A stretch of 64,000 nucleotides of DNA from Pedobacter punctiformis. GTDB taxonomy: Bacteria; Bacteroidota; Bacteroidia; Sphingobacteriales; Sphingobacteriaceae. A program made the translations under genes and the position numbers. Position 1 is the stretch's first letter, and each line of letters begins with the position of its first letter. Shown in pieces: positions 45,646 through 55,908 of the stretch. Where the stretch lies: the NCBI RefSeq assembly GCF_027213715.1, contig NZ_JAPWGM010000003.1, positions 558,001 to 622,000 on the forward strand, given 5' to 3'. The notes beneath the pieces were generated by a model that was given only the letters and a program-made list of their open reading frames with translations, did no database searches and was not told where the DNA came from.

Positions 45646-46569
45646 ATGAGGGGTATATCGGTTATTATATGCTGTTATAACAGTGTAACAAGGTTGCCTG
45701 AAACCATGCACCATATAGCTAAGCAAAAAGTTCCGGATGATGTGCCGTGGGAAATACTATTGATTGATAATGCTTCTACAGACAATACAAGTAATATTGC
45801 GTTAGAAGAGTGGAATAAATATCAACTTAACAGTATTGATTTCAAAGTTATTAAGGAGAACAAACCAGGGTTAAATCACGCTAGATATACTGGGGCAAAT
45901 GCTGCAAAGTATGATACCCTGGTATTTTGCGATGATGACAATTGGTTGGAAGAGGATTATTTAGCTAATGCATTTTATATTTTAGAATCTTCTCCAAAAC
46001 TAGGCATTGCAGGTGCTGGTAATGCCCGGGCAAAATATGCAACCATACCAACTCCAAAGTGGTTTGTAGACTTTCAGCATTTTTGTTGTGTTTATGAAAT
46101 GGGAAAAGAAAATAAAGTAGATTTAAAGTGTGACGGTAGTGTATTGGCTGCTGGAGCAGGAATGTGCATTAGAAAATCACTGCTACTCTCGTATTTCAAA
46201 AATCAGGACAAAGGGAAATTCGTTTTGGACCGAGTAAAAGAGCAGTTATCATCTGGCGGGGATACAGATATTAATTACTTTTCTCTAAAAAATGGATTTG
46301 GCATTGGATTATTTGCTAATATGAATTACATCCATTATATCCCATCGGATAGAATCAATAAAACATATTTAAAGAAATTAGCTTATTCGTTAACCTTTAG
46401 TTCGATAATTGTGGCTAATAAAAATCAAATTTTTATTCAAAAATGGAATAATCTGGGATTATTGAAGAATTTTATCCGATTATTTTTTCAAGGACAATTT
46501 TTCAGTATGCAAATTTCCTGGCAGCAATACCTTGCCCAAAAAAAAGCATTCATTTATCTTAATCAATAA
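45646..46569 (+). CDS. Family 2 glycosyltransferase
   Basis: The 307-residue GT-A enzyme starts GISVIICCYNSVTRLPETM (about residues 3-21) and has LLIDNASTDNT (about 42-52) and VFCDDDNWLEEDYL (about 93-106), with the metal-binding acidic triplet D-D-D. It has a hydrophobic region near residues 250-280 that might be a membrane contact. It lies 1 bp after the GT10 gene. The acceptor and donor are unknown. Confidence 0.87.
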   Translation: MRGISVIICCYNSVTRLPETMHHIAKQKVPDDVPWEILLIDNASTDNTSNIALEEWNKYQLNSIDFKVIKENKPGLNHARYTGANAAKYDTLVFCDDDNWLEEDYLANAFYILESSPKLGIAGAGNARAKYATIPTPKWFVDFQHFCCVYEMGKENKVDLKCDGSVLAAGAGMCIRKSLLLSYFKNQDKGKFVLDRVKEQLSSGGDTDINYFSLKNGFGIGLFANMNYIHYIPSDRINKTYLKKLAYSLTFSSIIVANKNQIFIQKWNNLGLLKNFIRLFFQGQFFSMQISWQQYLAQKKAFIYLNQ

Positions 46570-46583
46570 AGAAATAATTTTAT

Positions 46584-47495
46584 ATGTTAGGTCAGGCTAC
46601 AATATATACAATAACAAAAGGTAATTACAAGTTTGGAGTAATTGCATTAGTTAACTCATTAATACGTTTGGGGGTAAAAAATAAAGTCATAATTGGTACA
46701 GATATAATTATAGATGAACTAGTTGGACTTAACAATGTTGATCAGTTTATAATTAATTCTACGTGGAACCCGACGAATTTAAAAGGCAAGCTAATTTTAG
46801 ACCATCCTTCTGATTTATTTATATATTTTGATGCAGACATAATAGTAACGGATAGAAAATTTATCGGAAAAATTGAAGAAATTATTACTGATGGAAAATT
46901 CTGCACTGCTGTTGATGGGATTGTTCCGCAAAATGATTACCGTAGACATCTTTGGCGAATAAATTCTTCGGATTTAGAATATAACCAGAGTGACATTGAG
47001 CATCCCTGGTATTATAATGCAGGTTTTTTTGCTGGAAACTTTAACCAGCACCAAAAATTATTGTTTGAATGGTATAAGCTTATTGAAAAAAATATTGATC
47101 CTGAAAAGTTCATTTTTGACAATGAAGATTTTCCTATGGCTGATCAGGACATGTATAATGCTTTGCTCCAAAATATTCCATTAAATCAATTTGTTTCTTT
47201 TTCAATGCCAGATTGGGTAGGCATTTCTACTCAATTAAATCCATTCTTCCAAATTGGAAATTTTAGACCTCACGCTTTTATTCATTGTACTGGTGAGCAT
47301 AAACCGTGGAAAATCAAGGGCGTGCCTAAAAATTCCCCTAATGAGTATGACGTACATTGGTATCGAAATATATTTAATATTGAAAATCCTGTTCGGCCGA
47401 ACTTTAAACTAACCCGCTTTCAACATATGTGGTTTAATTATAGTTTACTAACCAGAATTATCAGCAAATTAAAACGACGCTTTAATTTTATTTAG
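46584..47495 (+). CDS. Probable family 8-like glycosyltransferase
   Basis: The 303-residue protein shows a GT-A nucleotide-sugar fold: it begins ATIYTITKGNYKFGVIALVN, has a DxD motif in FIYFDADIIVTD (about residues 80-91, D-A-D) and, later, a candidate metal-binding His in FIHCTGEHKPWK (about 232-243), the HxxGxxKPW-like motif of GT8. The match to GT8 is partial, so the family is tentative. It sits between two GT2 genes with gaps of 14 and 6 bp. Confidence 0.72.
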   Translation: MLGQATIYTITKGNYKFGVIALVNSLIRLGVKNKVIIGTDIIIDELVGLNNVDQFIINSTWNPTNLKGKLILDHPSDLFIYFDADIIVTDRKFIGKIEEIITDGKFCTAVDGIVPQNDYRRHLWRINSSDLEYNQSDIEHPWYYNAGFFAGNFNQHQKLLFEWYKLIEKNIDPEKFIFDNEDFPMADQDMYNALLQNIPLNQFVSFSMPDWVGISTQLNPFFQIGNFRPHAFIHCTGEHKPWKIKGVPKNSPNEYDVHWYRNIFNIENPVRPNFKLTRFQHMWFNYSLLTRIISKLKRRFNFI

Positions 47496-47501
47496 TTCGT
47501 T

Positions 47502-48494
47502 TTGGAAGTCAGCATTATTATAATTCATTATAAACGGATTCAAAAACTTTATCAGCAGCTAAATGAGTATAACAATTGGCAAAATTTAAATAGTGGGTAT
47601 GAGTTTATTGTTGTAGATAACAATTCTTTAATTACTACACAAAAAGATAAAATAATAAAAGATTTCCCATGGTTAAAACTCATTTTTCTTAATTCAAACA
47701 ATGGCCCATCTGAAGCAAGAAATATTGGATTAAAAAAATCTCTCGGAACATTTATACAATTTATTGATGATGATGATTTAATTACTTATGAAAAAATAAA
47801 GGCTCAAGAACAATTTCTAATCAACAATCCAAAGGTAGACGTTGTAATAGGTAAAACTCAAAAGGGAACTTGGACAGAAAATGAATTGCCAAAAGAAGAT
47901 GTATCAAAAATAACATTTCCTGATTTTGATGAAATCAATTATTGTAGCCAATTACTTAAAACTAATGGTTTTTTTCAAATTGGTTCTGCACTTTTCAGAA
48001 AAGATTCTCTAATTGCCGTTAATGGTTTTGATGAAGATAGGTGGCTTATTGAAGATGTTAACTTATACCTTAAACTTTTTAAAAATAAAGCAAGGTTTAA
48101 AGTAGATAAAAATTCACCTTTTGGCTTATTCTGGAGAAGCAATGAAGTGGATTCATTATCAAAAAATAATCAGGTTTTGTTTTTAGAAGGCTGTTTATTA
48201 AACTACATTTTCTGTGTAGAAAAAAGTATGTTAAAATCTCCCGAAGATCATATTGTAATATATAGTGGCATTTATAATATATTAAAACAAGGAGTTAGTT
48301 TACATAAAAAAATAAATGACTCAGCATTAGCCATACTCAACCAATTAAGTCCTACTAAAAGACTCAAATATTTACCCCGAGAAGCCCTTTTGGGTTTTTT
48401 CCTTGGGTTTTCTAATCTATTTAAATTAGCATATACTTACCGACAAATCAAAAACGCATTAAATAAAGGTGGATATCCTATTAGCAACACATAA
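47502..48494 (+). CDS. Family 2 glycosyltransferase
   Basis: The 330-residue GT-A enzyme begins EVSIIIIHYKRIQKLYQQL and has FIVVDNNS (about residues 34-41) and QFIDDDDLITYEKI (about 86-99) for the metal site; RWLIEDVNLYLKLF (about 180-193) is the catalytic-base region. The start is TTG at 47502. Its end overlaps the next gene by 26 bp, so translation is probably coupled. Confidence 0.86.
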   Translation: MEVSIIIIHYKRIQKLYQQLNEYNNWQNLNSGYEFIVVDNNSLITTQKDKIIKDFPWLKLIFLNSNNGPSEARNIGLKKSLGTFIQFIDDDDLITYEKIKAQEQFLINNPKVDVVIGKTQKGTWTENELPKEDVSKITFPDFDEINYCSQLLKTNGFFQIGSALFRKDSLIAVNGFDEDRWLIEDVNLYLKLFKNKARFKVDKNSPFGLFWRSNEVDSLSKNNQVLFLEGCLLNYIFCVEKSMLKSPEDHIVIYSGIYNILKQGVSLHKKINDSALAILNQLSPTKRLKYLPREALLGFFLGFSNLFKLAYTYRQIKNALNKGGYPISNT

Positions 48495-49779
48495 TTTCTT
48501 ACCTCACCATACTGGCGGCACAGAGATATATGTATTGAATTTGGCTAAATTTCTAATAAAGAAAGGTCATAAAATCACGATTATGGCTGCGATTGATTCA
48601 AAATCTATAAAACAGCATCGAATTATATATTATGATAACAATCTTGAAATTTGTAGTTATTTATATGATGAATTAACGGTGCTTGGAGTAGAATATAAAC
48701 AAATATCTACTGAACAAATCTATTCTAAAAAATCTAACAAACACAGAGACAGTTTGATATCGTTTTTCGCTAATATGCATTTCGACATATTACATATTAA
48801 TGGATTTACAGCTACTATTGGTCTTGATCTTTTATATGCTTTAAAAGAAAAATCTTCAGATATCAAAGTAATCAGCTCTTTTCATACTGCTATTTCTGAT
48901 CCTAAAGAAACATTAACATTTGCAAATATGCTTACCGAGCAAGATGGAAAAATTAATCCAACTGCAGATGTTTTAAGCTATCGGTTTAATATCCCTTATT
49001 GGTTAACAAAAACAATATATAGATTACTTCCAAATCATAATTTCTCCTTTTTGCCGGCATTATTTAATATCAAATATTTAATAAATCAAAATGTTAAGAG
49101 CTTTGAGCAATTAAAAACAGGAACTGATGAATGGTGGGTTTATTCTAATGGCATTAGAAAGCATTTGATAGCAAGTGGAGTTAAAGAAAATATAATAAAA
49201 TTTGAACGACACGGCATATCTTCCATATTTATAGGAAATAAAAACATTGCTACCAAACCCATTAAGTTCTTATTTAATGGACGGGCTGTAAAGATTAAGG
49301 GGTTTCATACTTTATTAAAGTCGTGGTTAAGCTTACCTGATAATGATGACAAACAATTATGGGTAACGGGCGAGCCAGTTTCTAATGACCGCTCAATTGA
49401 ACTATTGATAAAAAAAAGTAAGATAAGAAAAGACGTAAAGTGGCTTGGTGTACTCAGTCAGGAGCAATTGGCTGAAGTCTATTTACAAGTCCATACCGTA
49501 ATTATTCCTTCTGAGTGTTATGAAACCGGCCCTTTGGTTTTTCATGAAGCTATGGCATGTGAATGTAATGTAATCGCATCTGATATAGGCGGTTGCAAAG
49601 AACTTGCTCAACTTTACCATGATTCAGCTGTTATGTTTAAAACTGGTAACAGTACCGACTTACAGCTTAAAATTCAGTCGTCAATAAAAAATACAAACGT
49701 CAATAAAAATCGAAATCCTATTTTAAGTTTTGAGGAGCACTTTATCTCCTTATTCAAGCAATCATCCTTTTATGATTAG
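48469..49779 (+). CDS. Family 4 glycosyltransferase
   Basis: The 436-residue GT-B protein begins DILLATHNFLPHHTGGTEIY (with the G-G-T-E loop typical of GT4 acceptor domains) and has FNGRAVKIKGFHTLLKSW (about residues 266-283) and PSECYETGPLVFHEAMACEC (about 347-366) at the donor site. The start is GTG at 48469, inside the previous gene. It overlaps the next gene by 8 bp (ATGATTAG). Confidence 0.88.
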   Translation: MDILLATHNFLPHHTGGTEIYVLNLAKFLIKKGHKITIMAAIDSKSIKQHRIIYYDNNLEICSYLYDELTVLGVEYKQISTEQIYSKKSNKHRDSLISFFANMHFDILHINGFTATIGLDLLYALKEKSSDIKVISSFHTAISDPKETLTFANMLTEQDGKINPTADVLSYRFNIPYWLTKTIYRLLPNHNFSFLPALFNIKYLINQNVKSFEQLKTGTDEWWVYSNGIRKHLIASGVKENIIKFERHGISSIFIGNKNIATKPIKFLFNGRAVKIKGFHTLLKSWLSLPDNDDKQLWVTGEPVSNDRSIELLIKKSKIRKDVKWLGVLSQEQLAEVYLQVHTVIIPSECYETGPLVFHEAMACECNVIASDIGGCKELAQLYHDSAVMFKTGNSTDLQLKIQSSIKNTNVNKNRNPILSFEEHFISLFKQSSFYD

Positions 49780-50710
49780 AACTACAATTTTAGTCCCAAC
49801 GTATAATGCTGAAAAAACAATTTCAGAAACGCTAAAATCAGTAGAGAAATATCTTAAAATTAAACACAATATTGCAACCGTGTATATTGCTGACGATTGC
49901 TCAACTGATCTCACTTTATCAAAATGTAAAGAGACATGGAGGCATGAAAATACTGAATTGATCATTTTAAATAGCGATACCAACTTAGGGGAACGAGGAA
50001 ATGTAAATCGTGCTATAGCAAAATTAAAAAACAACTATGATTGGGTTTTACTGTTGCATGCTGATGATCTTGCCAAACATAATTGGCTCGATGAAATGTG
50101 CACTGCAATTGAAAGGGCAGCCTCAAATATTGCAAGTATTAGTAGCAGTTACGATGTATTGCACCTCAACAATAAAATTGAATGTGGAGAGAATCAAAAT
50201 ACAACCACTATAATTGAAGGAAATCAAAAGAGCATAAAGGACACCTTAATTTCGGGAACCTGGTGGCACATATCCGGTTGCGCAATTAATTTAAGATTAT
50301 TTTTGCTTTCCGGAGGTTTTCATAATCACATGCCTCAGTATGGAGATATGGAGTGGGTCCTCAGAACTTTTGATCTGGGTTTTGGAATTATGTATATCTC
50401 AAAATCGCTGACAATCTATAGGCAAATCGATAGTAGCGTATCTTCAAAATCATTTAAAACTCATATTGATATTTATGAATTTGCCAATTTGATCATTAAC
50501 TATCAGAATTTATTTAGCAAGGCTGAGTTGAGAAAAATTTATTTTAAGTTTAACAAACAACTATTCAGCCGGAACATAAGGGCTTTAATAAACAGAGATG
50601 GTCAAAGATTAAAATCATCTGCTAAAATGTCTGCCTATTTATTTAAGCTCTTCTTTTTCACTAAAGAACCAAAGATTAATTTCAGAGACAACAACTTTAT
50701 TAATGGTTAA
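49772..50710 (+). CDS. Family 2 glycosyltransferase
   Basis: The 312-residue enzyme begins MIRTTILVPTYNAEKTISET, with YIADDCSTDLT (about residues 34-44) and VLLLHADDLAKHNW (about 90-103). The ATG at 49772 overlaps the preceding stop and gives the canonical N-terminus; a start 42 nt upstream at 49730 would add an unrelated stretch. The last region is basic. The sugar is unknown. Confidence 0.86.
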   Translation: MIRTTILVPTYNAEKTISETLKSVEKYLKIKHNIATVYIADDCSTDLTLSKCKETWRHENTELIILNSDTNLGERGNVNRAIAKLKNNYDWVLLLHADDLAKHNWLDEMCTAIERAASNIASISSSYDVLHLNNKIECGENQNTTTIIEGNQKSIKDTLISGTWWHISGCAINLRLFLLSGGFHNHMPQYGDMEWVLRTFDLGFGIMYISKSLTIYRQIDSSVSSKSFKTHIDIYEFANLIINYQNLFSKAELRKIYFKFNKQLFSRNIRALINRDGQRLKSSAKMSAYLFKLFFFTKEPKINFRDNNFING

Positions 50711-51740
50711 AAAATCAATTTTAATACTTGGTTCTTTTTCATCGGGTGCTTTAGAACTTCAGTATGCTAAAAATCTGAAAGCACAAGGTTGGTTAGTAAA
50801 ATGTATGGATATACAAGAGCCCGTAAATTTGATCAAAAACAAAAATTTGTTAACAAAATCTATTCATTTTGTTTATCCATCTGCTTATTATGAAGATTTA
50901 AACAAAGTTATTTTGAAAGAAGCCGCTTTATTTAAACCAGTGGTGATTTTGATCTTTAAAGGAATGGAGTTATTCCCTGAAACTGTAGAAGAATTAAAAA
51001 ATCATTGTAAATTTCTTTGCAATTACAATCCCGATCATCCTTTTGAGTTCTATTCCAAAGGAGCAGGGAATTCAAATGTTGAAAAGAGCATTAAATTTTT
51101 CGATACTTACTTTTCCTACTCCAATTCCATTTGTGAAAAACTAAAAAATAGCTATGGTATTGATTCCTTTTGCATCCCTTTTGGATATGATGCTCAGCTT
51201 CTTCCGATAAAAAAACATGAAAGCTTTATAACGGATCAATTCCTATTTATTGGCGCCTGGGATAAAGAAAGAGAACATAATATTAAAAAACTGGCAGATA
51301 TTGATTTACAGGTTTATGGTCCTGAAATTTGGGCTAAAAAACTCAGGTTTAAAAAGCAAATCAAGTACCATTCAAAACCTTTATATGAGCAAAAATATGC
51401 TGACGCCTGTTTAAATGCTGGTGGTATTTTAAATTTTCTAAGACCTCAAAACATTCTTGAACAATCGCACAACATGCGTACATTCGAAGTACCTGGTTAT
51501 AGTGGCTTATTGATCTCTGAACGTACGGAAGAGCAGTTATCTTTTTTTGAAGAGGACAAAGAAGCGGTTTATTTTTCCGAGATAGAAGAGTTAAAGCAAA
51601 AATTAAAATATTATGCTTCGAATAGATCATCTGCAGCAAAAATTAAGGACAGTGCTTTAAAAAGATCACTAAAATCAAACTACAGCTATAAACACAGAGC
51701 TGAACTTTTAACTACATTTATCTCAAACCAAATTGATTAG
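50703..51740 (+). CDS. CgeB-like glycosyltransferase
   Basis: The 345-residue GT-B-like protein resembles the CgeB/YkvP group of glycosyltransferases: an N-terminal ILILGSFSSGALELQYAKNL, the middle CNYNPDHPFEFYSKGAGNSN (about 100-119) and DTYFSYSNSICEKL, and a C-terminal LNFLRPQNILEQSHNMRTFE region (about 240-259), followed by VPGYSGLLISERTEE, which corresponds to the donor-binding R-x-F-E of this group. It overlaps its neighbours on both sides by 8 bp. The sugar is unknown. Confidence 0.8.
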   Translation: MVKKSILILGSFSSGALELQYAKNLKAQGWLVKCMDIQEPVNLIKNKNLLTKSIHFVYPSAYYEDLNKVILKEAALFKPVVILIFKGMELFPETVEELKNHCKFLCNYNPDHPFEFYSKGAGNSNVEKSIKFFDTYFSYSNSICEKLKNSYGIDSFCIPFGYDAQLLPIKKHESFITDQFLFIGAWDKEREHNIKKLADIDLQVYGPEIWAKKLRFKKQIKYHSKPLYEQKYADACLNAGGILNFLRPQNILEQSHNMRTFEVPGYSGLLISERTEEQLSFFEEDKEAVYFSEIEELKQKLKYYASNRSSAAKIKDSALKRSLKSNYSYKHRAELLTTFISNQID

Positions 51741-52590
51741 TCGCAAAAATATCGTTGTAGCAAAACTACCAAATGCTGGTTTAGGAAATAAGCTTTTTGT
51801 TTGGGCCAGAGCAATGTCCTTTGCGTATATTAACCACCTGCCATTATATGTAATCGGTTTAAATCGAGTTCATATCGGACCTTTTTTAAGAAAAGAACGT
51901 GTTAAAAGGTTTTATTTTGGTCAATTCAAAAGAAATTCGTTCTCAAGTTATATCAATTACCAAAAACATATTTTGTTTAAAAGTAATAGTATTGTAGAGC
52001 CGGAAATTAAATACCATCCCACCAATAAGCCAACACTATTTCTATTTGATAAGATTCCTTCATGGAAAGACTATTTTAAAAGTATTCATGAACATCGGGA
52101 ATTGATTAAAATGGAATTCAAAAATATTTTATCTGAAAAAGTAAAAAAAAATCTGAGTTCTCAGCAAGATTTGGAAATTGGTGTCCACATTAGGATGGGC
52201 GATTTTAAGCCCCTTCCAGCTGGCGAAAATTTTAAAAATTTCGGCGCTACAAGAACACCATTAAAATATTTTATTGATTGTATTATGGCTATTCGTAGAA
52301 AATGCGAAAAAGAATTAGATGTCAGAATTTTTAGTGACGGCTTTAAAAGTGAACTTAAGGAAATTTTAATACTAAACAATGTTAGCCTTCAGGAGCCTGA
52401 TTTAGATGTGGTTGATTTAATTAAATTAAGTAAAAGTAAACTAATTATTACTTCTGCTCACAGTTCTTTTAGTGAATGGGCAGGTTTCCTCTCTGACGCT
52501 CCTATTATTAGACATCCAGACCATATTCATGGAAAAATTAGAAATGAAAATGAATTATTTGAAGGAACTATTGAACAATATTTAGCATGA
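51733..52590 (+). CDS. GT11-like alpha-1,2-fucosyltransferase
   Basis: The 285-residue protein has an N-terminal GLGNKLFVWARAMSFA (about residues 16-31), matching the G-L-G-N-Q-x-F opening of GT11, and EIGVHIRMGDFKPL (about 148-161), the H-x-R-x-G-D motif that binds GDP-fucose. Later, IITSAHSSFSEWAGFL (about 236-251) matches the SxFSxWaa motif of the family. With the GT10 gene this is the second likely fucosyltransferase. The start is TTG at 51733, overlapping the previous stop. Confidence 0.82.
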   Translation: MISRKNIVVAKLPNAGLGNKLFVWARAMSFAYINHLPLYVIGLNRVHIGPFLRKERVKRFYFGQFKRNSFSSYINYQKHILFKSNSIVEPEIKYHPTNKPTLFLFDKIPSWKDYFKSIHEHRELIKMEFKNILSEKVKKNLSSQQDLEIGVHIRMGDFKPLPAGENFKNFGATRTPLKYFIDCIMAIRRKCEKELDVRIFSDGFKSELKEILILNNVSLQEPDLDVVDLIKLSKSKLIITSAHSSFSEWAGFLSDAPIIRHPDHIHGKIRNENELFEGTIEQYLA

Positions 52591-53621
52591 AAATTTCAAT
52601 ATGTATACCTCAATATAATAGGATTCAATACCTCAAAATATCATTATTAAAGATAGCTGAACAAAAAGAAGCAGAAATTGAAATTGTAATTTCTGACGAT
52701 GCAAGTACCGACGATACATCCTTACAAATTGAAGAACTAAAAAAAACGTACCCCTTTCCAATAAATTATTTCAGATTTGAAAGTAATCAAGGTTACGATA
52801 GAAATCTAAGGAAGAGTTTGGAACTTGCTTCTGGCGATTACTGCTTTATTTTAGGAAATGACGATACCCTAATAGATGATAAAGTAATTAATAGATTGAC
52901 TAAATTTATTCAGGAAAATAATTATCCTGATATAGGGTTTTGCAACAGTGCAGATTACTTAAATATTGATGATGCTCAAATCAGGGCACAACAAACAGCG
53001 AATATTGGAACAGGAGCTAATATTGCGTTAAAATACTATTCCAGTTTCAGTTTTGTAGCCGGCTTAATATTTAAAAAAAGTGCTTTTGATTCTGTTAACA
53101 CATCGAAATTAGATGGAAGTATTTATGTTCAAATTTATTTGGCAACATTGATTATTATTAGAGGTGGTTATTTATTTACAATCAAAGAGCCTCTGATTTT
53201 AAAAGATATCCGCGTAAATAACGAAAAAGCCAATTCTTATTTAGACACTTTGCCCCGGACAAAAAGCGAATACAAAGTTTTAGATGCGGGTTTACCATCT
53301 TATGCAAATGTTTGCGCAATGGCATTTAAAGATGCCGGGTTAAATGAAACCGAATATTACTTCAAAATTATAAAACGGATATACCAGTTTACTTATCCAT
53401 TTTGGCTTCTCGACTACCGCAAGCACTCAGCATTAATAGCATCACGTGGTTTAAGAGAGGGTTTGAAATTAAAGCACTTTAAAAATCATGAATTATTTAG
53501 TGTCACAGACAAATTAAAACTCAAAGGTTATTACATGGTAAGTAGCTTTTTAGGCCTTAACATGCCATTGTCTTTATTTGAAAAATTAAAAAAATCTTTG
53601 TACAACATTGCCAAATCATGA
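52587..53621 (+). CDS. Family 2 glycosyltransferase
   Basis: The 344-residue enzyme begins MKISICIPQYNRIQYLKISL, with EIVISDDASTDDT (about residues 31-43) and YCFILGNDDTLID (about 85-97) for nucleotide-sugar and metal binding. It overlaps the genes on both sides by 4 bp (ATGA style). The donor sugar is not predictable. Confidence 0.87.
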   Translation: MKISICIPQYNRIQYLKISLLKIAEQKEAEIEIVISDDASTDDTSLQIEELKKTYPFPINYFRFESNQGYDRNLRKSLELASGDYCFILGNDDTLIDDKVINRLTKFIQENNYPDIGFCNSADYLNIDDAQIRAQQTANIGTGANIALKYYSSFSFVAGLIFKKSAFDSVNTSKLDGSIYVQIYLATLIIIRGGYLFTIKEPLILKDIRVNNEKANSYLDTLPRTKSEYKVLDAGLPSYANVCAMAFKDAGLNETEYYFKIIKRIYQFTYPFWLLDYRKHSALIASRGLREGLKLKHFKNHELFSVTDKLKLKGYYMVSSFLGLNMPLSLFEKLKKSLYNIAKS

Positions 53622-54769
53622 GGATTAGTGTTTTTGTGCCTGGAAGACTGCATGGTTTTGAAATGGCACTTTATTTTCAAAAGATGGGTATACTAAATGA
53701 ATTGGTTACCGGTTATCCTAAAAAGTATGTTGTTCCATTTGGAATTGAAAAACAGTTTGTAAAATCAATATACTTAAATGAAATTATTAATAGAACAACT
53801 AATTGGCTGGGTTTAGGTTATCCTCTTGATTTTTTAGCATGCGAAGCTTTTGATTATTTAGCATCAACCATTATAAAATTTGATAGCCATGTTTATTTCA
53901 TCTGGTCAGGTTACGGTTTAAAAACAATTAGAAAAATCAGACAAAAAAATCCAGCAGCTAAAGTTATAATCGTTAGGGGATCTGCACATATTGATGAACA
54001 GGAATATCTATTAAAGAAGATCAATAATAGTACAAAGCAACAAATCAATCCCCGCATAATTAAAAAAGAATTAGAAGAGTATCGTTGCTCAGATTATATT
54101 ACTGTTCCAAGCTCATTTGCTTTTGATAGTTTTATCAATCGTGGAATAAATAAAGAAAAACTTTTTCTTAACTTTTTGGGGGTGAATCTTGAGGAATTTC
54201 CTTTTAAAGAAAAAAATATCGATAGACATAAACCCTTAATATTTGGTAATGTAGGAACACTTAGCAAGAGAAAAAATGTTTTAGCAATAATAGAAGTGTT
54301 GCACAAACTTAATCTTAACGGACACAATTTTAAATTGATACTTGCCGGACAAATTGATCATGAATCTTTTGATGCCTCCATTTTGAAAAAATACACTTTT
54401 ATTGATTACAGAGGAAAAGTTGATCAGAGAGAATTGCATCTTATTTATGCAGAAATAGATGTTTTTATAATAAACAGTATTGAAGAAGGACTAGCCATGG
54501 TACAATTACAGGCAATGTCTTGCGGTTGCCCTATCATTGCAACAACAAATACAGGAGGAACAGACATTGTTAAAAACTATGAAAACGGAATTATCATCTC
54601 AATATTAGATGACAATGCACTTGAAAAATCTATTATATGGTTTAACGACCATAAGGATGATATCCATCAAATGAGTATTAAAAGTAGAGAAATTGCACAA
54701 ACAGGCTTTACCTGGGATGATTTTGGCAAACGAAATCTAGATTTTATTAAAAAAATCCTTCAGAATTGA
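53618..54769 (+). CDS. Family 4 glycosyltransferase
   Basis: The 383-residue GT-B protein has FGNVGTLSKRKNVLAIIEVL (about residues 209-228) and the donor motif INSIEEGLAMVQLQAMSCGC (about 286-305) followed by PIIATTNTGG. The N-terminus ISVFVPGRLHGFEMALYF carries the acceptor loop. The start is ATG at 53618 in a 4-bp overlap with the previous gene. Confidence 0.88.
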   Translation: MRISVFVPGRLHGFEMALYFQKMGILNELVTGYPKKYVVPFGIEKQFVKSIYLNEIINRTTNWLGLGYPLDFLACEAFDYLASTIIKFDSHVYFIWSGYGLKTIRKIRQKNPAAKVIIVRGSAHIDEQEYLLKKINNSTKQQINPRIIKKELEEYRCSDYITVPSSFAFDSFINRGINKEKLFLNFLGVNLEEFPFKEKNIDRHKPLIFGNVGTLSKRKNVLAIIEVLHKLNLNGHNFKLILAGQIDHESFDASILKKYTFIDYRGKVDQRELHLIYAEIDVFIINSIEEGLAMVQLQAMSCGCPIIATTNTGGTDIVKNYENGIIISILDDNALEKSIIWFNDHKDDIHQMSIKSREIAQTGFTWDDFGKRNLDFIKKILQN

Positions 54770-55908
54770 AAATTGTAGCTGCTGTTTATAGTCATCCGGA
54801 ATATTACCCTCCGACATTAAATGCAATTAATGTTCTATCTAATCATGTAGAAAAAATTGAAGTAATTAGCAGAAATGTAAAAGAAAATGAAATTGTATTT
54901 CCAGGCAATGTGAAGTTAAAGAAAAGTGGGGATTTTAAAAAAATCAGGGAAACAGAAACAGCCGGTTATTTTTGGAAGTTAAAATCGTTTATTCTTTTTT
55001 CTATAAAATTTTATCAGTCCATATCCAAAACCTCACCCGAATGGGTTATTGTATACGATCCAATCCCCTTACTATCTTATCAATTATTTCGCCGATTTTT
55101 AAGGTGCAAGCCAAAATTATGGTATCATAACCATGATGTTTTGGATATGATCAAAATAAAAAAGTATTCCATCTCCTGGTTTGCTAAAAAAGCAGAACAA
55201 AACTCTTTTAATCAACTTAACGTATTCAGCCTACCTTCAGAAGAAAGAAAGCAATATTTTCCATTGGATAAATTTAACGGAGAATATTTCTTTTTACCTA
55301 ATTATCCATCCTTAGCTAGTGGATTTAAAAGAAATTACATAAAAGCCCCTAGCAGTTTAAAACTAATTTATCAAGGTCATATTGGAGAAGGGCATGGATT
55401 AATTGAAATTATAAAATATTTAAAAAATCAAAAAACTGGTCTGAATATTTCATTAACCTTAATTGGAAATCGCGATAATCACTTTGAGAATATATTATTA
55501 AATTTAATCAGAGAACTGGATTTATCTGATGTTGTAAAGATAATGTCTCCCGTTCCCTATTTTAATCTTAAGGAAATTACAGCATTACACGACATAGGAT
55601 TGGCAATACATGAGCCGGTAAATTTAGCTTTTAATACAGCTGCAACTTCTTCTAATAAAATTTATGAATATTCAGCTCTAGGATTACCTGTTTTATTATA
55701 TGATAATATTGCATACCGTAAAAAATTAGATAGGCGAGCCTGGGCTTTTTTTACCGATCTTACTGAAAATTCATTAGAGAAAAATATATTAGCAATAAAT
55801 GGCCAATATTTTAATCTTTCTAAATCAGCAATTGAAGATTTTAGCCGGGATCTAAATTTCGAAAATAACTTTTCTAAGATCTTATCTTACCTACTCACTA
55901 AAAAGTAA
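54766..55908 (+). CDS. Probable GT4-type glycosyltransferase
   Basis: The 380-residue protein has a GT-B layout: the start KIVAAVYSHPEYYPPTLNAI, LWYHNHDVLDMIK (about residues 119-131), LIYQGHIGEGHGLIEIIKYL (about 199-218) and the C-terminal SNKIYEYSALGLPVLLYDN (about 297-315). The conserved glutamates of the donor site are partly replaced, so it is a divergent member. The start is TTG at 54766, and it overlaps the next gene by 1 bp. Confidence 0.78.
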   Translation: MKIVAAVYSHPEYYPPTLNAINVLSNHVEKIEVISRNVKENEIVFPGNVKLKKSGDFKKIRETETAGYFWKLKSFILFSIKFYQSISKTSPEWVIVYDPIPLLSYQLFRRFLRCKPKLWYHNHDVLDMIKIKKYSISWFAKKAEQNSFNQLNVFSLPSEERKQYFPLDKFNGEYFFLPNYPSLASGFKRNYIKAPSSLKLIYQGHIGEGHGLIEIIKYLKNQKTGLNISLTLIGNRDNHFENILLNLIRELDLSDVVKIMSPVPYFNLKEITALHDIGLAIHEPVNLAFNTAATSSNKIYEYSALGLPVLLYDNIAYRKKLDRRAWAFFTDLTENSLEKNILAINGQYFNLSKSAIEDFSRDLNFENNFSKILSYLLTKK

